DNA from: Reyranella sp.
GTDB taxonomy: Bacteria > Pseudomonadota > Alphaproteobacteria > Reyranellales > Reyranellaceae
DNA: 19,087 bases
Direction: 5' to 3'
Assembly: GCA_021732965.1 (NCBI GenBank)
Contig: JAKFVZ010000743.1
Span: 1 to 19,087, forward strand
How positions within the stretch are numbered: position 1 is the first letter of the stretch; every line of letters starts with the position of its first letter. The notes below the pieces were generated by a model, which ran no database searches, had not been told where the DNA came from, and saw only the letters and a program-made list of their open reading frames with translations. This document shows, in pieces, positions 14,556 through 19,087 of the stretch. A program made the translations under genes and the position numbers.

Positions 14556-15818
14556 ATGACCGACAATACGATGGCAGCCGGCGCCGCGCCCGTCTCTGCC
14601 CCCGCGGCTCCGGCTCCTTCGGCCTCCGCCAACAACACGACCTTCGCCGTCATTCTCTCCCTGAGCTTCTGCCACCTGCTCAACGACATGATGCAGTCGC
14701 TGGTGCCGGCCCTGTATCCGATCCTCAAGGATTCATACGAACTGTCATTCGGTCAGATCGGCTTCATCACGCTGGCCTTCCAGTGTACCGCGTCGATGCT
14801 TCAGCCGGTGGTCGGCATGTACACCGACAAGAAGCCCCAGCCCTATTCCCTGATGGTCGGCATGGGCTTTACCCTGGTCGGCCTCCTGCTGATGTCGCAG
14901 GCGAATTCATACCCGCTGATCCTGCTCGCCGCGGCACTCATCGGCATGGGCTCCTCGGTGTTCCATCCCGAGGCCTCGCGCGTCGCGCGCATGGCGGCCG
15001 GCGGCCGCTACGGTCTCGCCCAGTCGCTGTTCCAGGTCGGCGGCAACATGGGCTCCGCCGCCGGTCCGCTGCTCGCGGCCTTCATCGTCGTGCCGGCCGG
15101 ACAGCAGAGCATCGTCTGGTTCTCGGCGGCCGCCCTGGTCGCGATGATCGTGCTGTTCCAGATCGGTCACTGGTACAAAGCCAACCGCACCGGCCAGAAG
15201 CCGGGAGCGCGCAAGGCCGCCGCGGCGGCAGGGCACGTCACCTTGTCGAAGGGCCGCGTCGGCATTGCCGTGGCGATCCTGGTGGCGCTGCTCTTCTCCA
15301 AGAACGTCTACAGCGCCAGCCTCGGCTCCTACTTCACCTTCTACCTGATCCAGAAGTTCGGCGTGGAGGTGCAGACCGCGCAGCTCTTCCTGTTCGCTTT
15401 CCTGGTCGGCATCGTGGTCGGCACGATCCTGGGCGGGGTCGTCGGCGACAGGCTCGGTCGCATCCCCGTGATGTGGTTCTCGATCCTGGGCGCCCTGCCC
15501 TTCGCGTTGATGCTGCCCCACGCCAACCTGTTCTGGACCGGGATCCTGGCGGTCACGGTGGCGATCATCATGGCCTCGGCCTTCTCCGCGATCCTGGTCT
15601 ATGCGCAGGAACTGCTGCCCGGCCGGGTCGGCCTGGTGGCCGGCATGTTCTTCGGTGTGTCGTTCGGCCTGGGTGGCCTCGGCGCCGCCGCGCTGGGCGA
15701 GATCGCCGACCATGCCGGCATCGAGGCCGTCTACAAGGTGACGCCGTTCCTGCTGCTGCTCGGCCTGCTCACGGCCTTCCTGCCCAAGCACCCGAGCGCG
15801 CCGAAGCTCCCGGCCTGA
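14556..15818 (+). CDS. fsr: MFS transporter, fosmidomycin resistance (Fsr) family
   Basis: 420-residue inner-membrane exporter of the MFS Fsr type, which in E. coli confers fosmidomycin resistance by drug efflux. The first 27 residues are an Ala/Pro-rich cytoplasmic tail (GAAPVSAPAAPAPSASA) before TM1. Hallmarks follow: FCHLLNDMMQSLVPALYPILK near 38-58, MLQPVVGMYTDKKPQPYSL in the TM2-TM3 region, SSVFHPEASRVARMAAGG near 128-145, and the TM5 motif QVGGNMGSAAGPLLAA. Length and TM pattern are normal for Fsr. The ATG has only a weak GGCGG before it. The gene ends 11 bases from the convergent beta-lactamase. The actual substrate in this organism is unknown, because Fsr homologs are common in bacteria never exposed to fosmidomycin. 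Confidence 0.92.
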   Translation: MTDNTMAAGAAPVSAPAAPAPSASANNTTFAVILSLSFCHLLNDMMQSLVPALYPILKDSYELSFGQIGFITLAFQCTASMLQPVVGMYTDKKPQPYSLMVGMGFTLVGLLLMSQANSYPLILLAAALIGMGSSVFHPEASRVARMAAGGRYGLAQSLFQVGGNMGSAAGPLLAAFIVVPAGQQSIVWFSAAALVAMIVLFQIGHWYKANRTGQKPGARKAAAAAGHVTLSKGRVGIAVAILVALLFSKNVYSASLGSYFTFYLIQKFGVEVQTAQLFLFAFLVGIVVGTILGGVVGDRLGRIPVMWFSILGALPFALMLPHANLFWTGILAVTVAIIMASAFSAILVYAQELLPGRVGLVAGMFFGVSFGLGGLGAAALGEIADHAGIEAVYKVTPFLLLLGLLTAFLPKHPSAPKLPA

Positions 15819-15833
15819 TCGGACTCCGATCAG
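15815..15833. terminator. hairpin spanning both stop codons between fsr and the beta-lactamase
   Basis: CTGATCGG at 15815-15822 pairs perfectly with CCGATCAG at 15826-15833 around an ACT loop. The fsr TGA (15816-15818) and the beta-lactamase TGA on the other strand (15830-15832) are both in the stem. It is symmetrical and lacks a T-run, so it fits a weak bidirectional terminator or a 3' RNA stabiliser. Confidence 0.45.
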
Positions 15834-16687
15834 CCAATGGCGGCCGTAGCGATGCGGCCGGCTTCGGCGATCACCGCGCTGCGCGCCTCATCGGAAATCG
15901 TGGAGCCCGTGTAGTAGGCCGTGATGAAGACCGGCGCACGGCCCGGTGGCCAGGCGACGGCGATATCGTTGGCGCTGCCGTGACCGCCGGTACCGGTCTT
16001 GTCGCCCACCCGCCAACCGGCCGGCACGCCGGCCCTCAGCCGCCTATCACCCGTCTTGCTCGCGACCAGCCACCCGATCAACCGATCGCGCGACGCCGCC
16101 GACAGGACATCGCCCGCAACGAGCTTCTGCATCGAGCCGAGCATGGCCAGCGGCGAAGTCGTGTCTCGCGGATCGCCTGGCGTGCCTTCGTTCAGTTCGG
16201 TCTCGATCCGGTCGAGCCGCGTCACCGGATCACCCAGTCCGCGCACGAAGGCGGTCAGCCCCGCCGGGCCGCCGAAGCTCGCAAGCATCAGGTTGCCCGC
16301 CGTGTTGTCGCTGAGAGTTACGGCAGCCGCGCAGATCGCATCCACCGTCATGCCACCCGCTCCCACATGGTCCTTGGTCGCGGGCGAGTAAGGCACGAGA
16401 TCGCTGTCGGCGAAGAAGACGCGGCGATCGAGCTTTTCTTCGCCGCGATCCACGCGAGCCAGCATCAAGGCAGCGGCCAGGAACTTGAAGGTGCTGCACA
16501 TCGGGAAGCGCTCGTCGCCGCGATGGACGGACCGCCGACCGGTCGCCGTGTCGAGTAGGGCCACGCCGAGACGGCCGCCATTGCGCCTCTCGAGGTCGCG
16601 AAGCGCCGACTGAGCGTCATCGGCAAAAGCCGGTAGGGACAGTAGCGGCGCAGCCAGCAGTGTGCGGCGGGTGATCGAAACGGGCAC
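15830..16687 (-). CDS. bla: class A serine beta-lactamase (L2-like)
   Basis: 285-residue secreted penicillin-binding-type hydrolase that opens beta-lactam rings. A GTG start at 16687 is preceded by GAGGAGGAG. The signal has an RR pair (SITRRTLLAAPLLSLPAFA) with cleavage after AFA, compatible with Tat export as for other alphaproteobacterial and L2 enzymes. All active-site motifs are intact: SxxK as Ser65-Thr-Phe-Lys68 (Ambler 70-73), SDN at 126-128 (130-132), Glu162 and Asn166 in IETELN (166 and 170), and KTG at 230-232 (234-236). Cys64 precedes the catalytic Ser, as in L2 and carbapenemase groups, but position 238 is Gly, so no 69-238 disulfide can form. No AmpR-type regulator is adjacent. 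Spectrum cannot be read from sequence; penicillin and cephalosporin hydrolysis is expected. Confidence 0.95.
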   Translation of the reverse strand: MPVSITRRTLLAAPLLSLPAFADDAQSALRDLERRNGGRLGVALLDTATGRRSVHRGDERFPMCSTFKFLAAALMLARVDRGEEKLDRRVFFADSDLVPYSPATKDHVGAGGMTVDAICAAAVTLSDNTAGNLMLASFGGPAGLTAFVRGLGDPVTRLDRIETELNEGTPGDPRDTTSPLAMLGSMQKLVAGDVLSAASRDRLIGWLVASKTGDRRLRAGVPAGWRVGDKTGTGGHGSANDIAVAWPPGRAPVFITAYYTGSTISDEARSAVIAEAGRIATAAIG

Positions 16688-16690
16688 GGG

Positions 16691-16699
16691 CTCCTCCTC
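16691..16699 (-). promoter_or_regulatory. ribosome binding site of the beta-lactamase GTG start
   Basis: On the minus strand GAGGAGGAG lies three to six bases before the GTG at 16687, supporting that non-ATG start. The 152-base gap to the divergent gene at 16840 must hold both promoters. A TAAAGT at 16770-16775 on the plus strand is a possible -10 without a convincing -35. Confidence 0.6.
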
Positions 16700-16839
16700 G
16701 GTCGCTCCGCCGCGTGGCTATGGGGTGAATGTGGCGGCATGCTGACGTGTCGCTTGCGTTCCGTTGCGCTAAAGTGGTGACCGGATTCGCCCCGAGGTCG
16801 AGTTCCGCGCCGTGCCGTCGCAAAGCCCAGGAGACAGGT

Positions 16840-17325
16840 ATGACTCTCGGAATGTCCATCGCGACCTTCACGGTCGTGCACGTCGTCATAAGCCTGATCG
16901 CCATTGTCGCCGGGGCCGTCGCCTGTGCACGCATGCTGGAGGGACGCCGGCTGGATGCATGGAACTCGGTGTTCCTGCTCTCCACCATATTGACCACCGT
17001 CACCGGCTTCCTGTTCCCGATCACCGCGTTCACCCCCGCGATCGGTGTCGGAATCGTGTCGTCAGTCGCCCTCGCGATCGCACTGGTCGCGCTTTATGTC
17101 GGCCGGCTCCACGGTGCCTCTCGGTGGATCTATATCGCAAGCGCCCTGTTCGCCTTCTATCTCAATGTCTTCGTTCTGGTCGTGCAGTCGTTCCAGAAGA
17201 TCGGCTTCCTGAACAGGTTCGCGCCAACCGGCTCCGAGCCGCCTTTCGCTGTGGTGCAGGGCATCGTGCTGCTGGGCTTCATCCTGCTGGGCTTCCTGGT
17301 GCTGAAACGCTTCCGCCCGGCTTAG
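16840..17325 (+). CDS. conserved five-TM integral membrane protein of unknown function
   Basis: 161-residue inner-membrane protein. The ATG at 16840 has AGGAGA at 16829-16834; the frame is open upstream to 16729 but without hydrophobic or conserved sequence. Predicted helices are at about 8-30, 43-62, 67-87, 95-116 and 138-156. Motifs I recognise from a widespread proteobacterial family of unknown function are VTGFLFP plus FTP in the TM2-TM3 turn (55-65), YLNVFVLVVQSFQK at 107-120 and APTGSEPPFAVVQ at 128-140. The conserved Gln/Phe/Lys cluster at the end of TM4 and the SEPPFA loop are likely functional. It precedes the SDR gene by 27 bases on the same strand, so the two are probably co-transcribed. 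No activity can be assigned. Confidence 0.82.
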   Translation: MTLGMSIATFTVVHVVISLIAIVAGAVACARMLEGRRLDAWNSVFLLSTILTTVTGFLFPITAFTPAIGVGIVSSVALAIALVALYVGRLHGASRWIYIASALFAFYLNVFVLVVQSFQKIGFLNRFAPTGSEPPFAVVQGIVLLGFILLGFLVLKRFRPA

Positions 17326-17352
17326 ACGACAACAAAAAGCAGAGGAAACGAC

Positions 17353-18327
17353 ATGAAGGATTTCGCGGGCAGGATCGCTGTCATCACCGGCGGCGGGACG
17401 GGCATGGGTCGTGAGCTTGCACGGCAGCTTGCGGCCGAGGGCTGCAATATCGCGCTGGGTGACGTGTCGGGCGGCGCCATGGCCGAAACCAGGCGGCTCT
17501 GCGAGGCGGCCGGCCTGCAACAGGGCCAGCGCATCACCACGCATATCGCCGACGTGGCCGACGAGCCGCAGGTCGTGCGCTTCCGCGACCAGGTCGCCGA
17601 GCAGCACGAAACCGACCGCATCCACCTCCTGTTCAACAATGCCGGCATCGGCGGCGGCGGCAGCTTCCTGGTCAACGAGCGCGACGAATGGGAGCGCACG
17701 TTCAACATCTGCTGGGGTGGCGTCTATCTCTGCACGCGCGCCTTCATGCCGATGATGCGCCGCGCCGATGCCGGCCACATCGTCAACACGTCGAGCGTGA
17801 ACGGCTTCTGGGCCTATATCGCACCCAACATCCCGCAGACCGCCTATGCCGCCGCCAAGTTCGCGGTGAAGGGGTTCACCGAGGCACTGGTCACCGACCT
17901 GCGCATCAATGCCCCGCACATCAAATGCTCGGTCGTGATGCCGGGCCATATCGGCACCTCGATCATCGCCAACTCGCGCAAGCTGCAGAGCGGCAACCAG
18001 AGCGACGAGATCACGCCACACGAGATCGGCCTCGCGCGCGCCCGCATTTCCTCGATGGGCATCGACGCCACGAAGCTCTCGGACGACGACGTGCGCAACA
18101 TTATGGTCGAGCGAGCCCGGCGATTCCTCGATGAGGCGCCGACGACGGCGGCCCAGGCCGCGACGATCATCCTCGACGGCGTGCGCAACGAGCGCTGGCG
18201 CATCCTGGTCGGCCGTGACGCCGAACGGATTGACAGCCTCGTGCGCGAGACACCCGAACAGGCCTATGAGACGGAGTTCTTCGAAGCCTTCGCGAAGGAG
18301 ACCGGGTGGGTGGTCGGCGGGCGCTGA
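17353..18327 (+). CDS. SDR-family NAD(P)-dependent oxidoreductase
   Basis: 324-residue cytoplasmic short-chain dehydrogenase/reductase. The ATG is preceded by AGAGGAAA. The Rossmann motif TGGGTGMG is at 12-19. Asp37 at the end of the second strand suggests NAD(H) preference. NNAG is at 95-98, structural Asn118 is present, and the catalytic Ser147/148, Tyr165 and Lys169 (YAAAK) are complete. Between the Ser and Tyr there is an insertion (WAYIAPNIPQTA) of about four residues relative to classical SDRs. PGHIGTSI follows in the usual substrate-loop position. The protein is about 70 residues longer than a classical SDR, because of a helical C-terminal part (about 235-324) seen in a subgroup of actinobacterial and alphaproteobacterial SDRs. 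The substrate is probably an alcohol or ketone, unspecified. Confidence 0.93.
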   Translation: MKDFAGRIAVITGGGTGMGRELARQLAAEGCNIALGDVSGGAMAETRRLCEAAGLQQGQRITTHIADVADEPQVVRFRDQVAEQHETDRIHLLFNNAGIGGGGSFLVNERDEWERTFNICWGGVYLCTRAFMPMMRRADAGHIVNTSSVNGFWAYIAPNIPQTAYAAAKFAVKGFTEALVTDLRINAPHIKCSVVMPGHIGTSIIANSRKLQSGNQSDEITPHEIGLARARISSMGIDATKLSDDDVRNIMVERARRFLDEAPTTAAQAATIILDGVRNERWRILVGRDAERIDSLVRETPEQAYETEFFEAFAKETGWVVGGR

Positions 18328-18341
18328 CGCGCCGCCGCACG

Positions 18342-18364
18342 CCGGCCGGTCATGTCACGGCCGG
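18342..18364. terminator. GC-rich hairpin between the SDR and the terminal minus-strand gene
   Basis: CCGGCCG at 18342-18348 pairs with CGGCCGG at 18358-18364 around a nine-base loop that contains the minus-strand TGA (18355-18357). A smaller stem (GGCGC/GCGCC, 18320-18324 with 18329-18333) covers the SDR stop. No T-run follows, so a termination role is tentative. Confidence 0.35.
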
Positions 18365-19087
18365 GCGACGTCCTTGCGGCCGGGCACGCGTCCGGAACTG
18401 AGCGGCGGCGCCTGCTGGTCCTCGGCATCGCGCGGCTCCAGGCTGAAGAGATCGCGATCGATCGAGGTCGGGCGCTGGTTGGCGACATCGCGGCGATCGT
18501 ACAGGAACATGCGGCGCGCATTGGCAGGCGGCAGGCGCGTCGCGTCGGCGAGGCTGCGGGGGCCCTGCAGGACGACGTCGTATCGCTCGGGATCCGTCGG
18601 CGACAGGCTGACGTAGCAGGCGGCGCGATAGCGCCCACCCTGATTGACGGCCACTTCGAAGGTCGGCCCGAGGATCTCGGGCAGCGCAACGCCGGCCGCG
18701 CGCAGATCGTCATAGAGCTTGTCGACCTCTTCGCGGGTCCGCATGACCGACCAGGTGGCGAGTTGATCGGCGAGCCGTCCCCTGGCCTTGGCGGCATTCA
18801 GTCCGTCCTGGACGCGCTCCAGCATGTACTGGCGAACCTGCGGGCTGGCGATCGGCCCGACGATCATCGACGACACCGGTGCCGGCGCAGGCAGCGAGTT
18901 GTTGCAGACGTTCGCGGCCTGATGGGACATCGGAAGCGAGGGCCGCTCGAGTCCGATCGGGCAGAGGTTGAGCTCCAGGAACTCCCCGATCGTCTCGAGG
19001 TACTGATACTCCTCGACCGGACGCGCCATCAGGTTGGCCACGAAGGTCGGCGGCAGTCCCAGATCGGCGGCATACCGGATCAGCATC
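18355..19087 (-). CDS. hypothetical protein, probably truncated at its N-terminus by the window edge
   Basis: At least 243 residues on the minus strand; I do not recognise the family. The frame is open to the right edge of the window, and the first visible ATG is at 19084-19086, so the true start may lie outside. No signal peptide or long hydrophobic segment is visible in this part. The sequence has a Pro-rich patch (SLPAPAPVSS) near 63-72, a charged helical stretch (RQYMLERVQDGLNAAKARGRLADQL) near 85-110, then a compact alpha/beta-looking region (residues 110-180) with AVNQGGRYRAACYVSLSP. The tail from 190 on is Arg/Asp/Pro-rich and likely disordered. Codon usage is as GC-rich as its neighbours and favours a real gene over an antisense shadow, but only moderately. 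Confidence 0.55.
   Translation of the reverse strand, partial: MLIRYAADLGLPPTFVANLMARPVEEYQYLETIGEFLELNLCPIGLERPSLPMSHQAANVCNNSLPAPAPVSSMIVGPIASPQVRQYMLERVQDGLNAAKARGRLADQLATWSVMRTREEVDKLYDDLRAAGVALPEILGPTFEVAVNQGGRYRAACYVSLSPTDPERYDVVLQGPRSLADATRLPPANARRMFLYDRRDVANQRPTSIDRDLFSLEPRDAEDQQAPPLSSGRVPGRKDVARP

Noticed and set aside
13364..16558. Plus-strand open frame of more than 1000 codons
   Set aside because: It is antisense to the MFS symporter and the beta-lactamase and out of frame with fsr. It is rich in Arg, His, Asp and Gln with no domain, as expected from the complement of GC-rich coding sequence.
1..19087. Anti-phage, toxin-antitoxin, CRISPR or mobile-element system
   Set aside because: I saw no nuclease, reverse transcriptase, transposase, integrase, spaced direct repeats or small toxin-antitoxin pair on either strand. 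The STAS-like pair has none of the hallmarks of a toxin-antitoxin module.

Overview
The window is GC-rich, tightly packed bacterial chromosome with nineteen protein-coding genes and no RNA genes, transposases or CRISPR arrays that I can see. The protein families point to a metabolically versatile alphaproteobacterium, in the Bradyrhizobium/Rhizobiales or Reyranella range: a Bug/TctC-type binding protein, two tandem amidases, an M20 carbamoylase-like hydrolase, a CoxL-type molybdenum enzyme and an L2-like class A beta-lactamase. The nested palindrome at 5488-5599 looks like the intergenic repeats common in such genomes. This assignment is inference.

Layout. Positions 1-1944 (+) hold a 5'-truncated Bug solute-binding protein, an alpha/beta hydrolase with cysteine at the nucleophile position, and a small secreted DUF4189-like protein, with overlapping stops and starts. 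Positions 1961-2803 (-) carry two tandem paralogous STAS/SpoIIAA-like hypothetical proteins. A two-TM protein of unknown function follows (2901-3707, +). Positions 3721-8162 (-) form a probable operon read right to left: two amidases overlapping by ATGA, the palindromic repeat, an M20 carbamoylase/allantoate-amidohydrolase-like enzyme and a YbaK-type deacylase. Divergent from it is a family 5 ABC substrate-binding protein (8256-9860, +) with a Tat-like signal.

Positions 9870-12176 (-) encode a CoxL/XDH-type molybdopterin subunit with no visible partner subunits and with Gln where the catalytic Glu is expected; it diverges from a YfcG/YghU-type glutathione transferase (12287-13015, +). An MFS symporter (13016-14437, -) is followed by a fosmidomycin-resistance-type MFS pump (14556-15818, +), which converges on a class A beta-lactamase (15830-16687, -). 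Next are a conserved five-TM protein and a short-chain dehydrogenase (16840-18327, +), then an unrecognised, probably truncated protein at the right edge (18355-19087, -).

How it fits together. The clearest theme is uptake and hydrolysis of small organic acids and amides: two orphan binding proteins without permeases beside several hydrolases. A second theme is resistance, with an efflux pump and a beta-lactamase end to end. Several convergent pairs have short hairpins spanning their stop codons. I see no convincing new multi-gene system. The best leads are active-site substitutions in known families, the paralogous STAS-like pair and the structured repeat.
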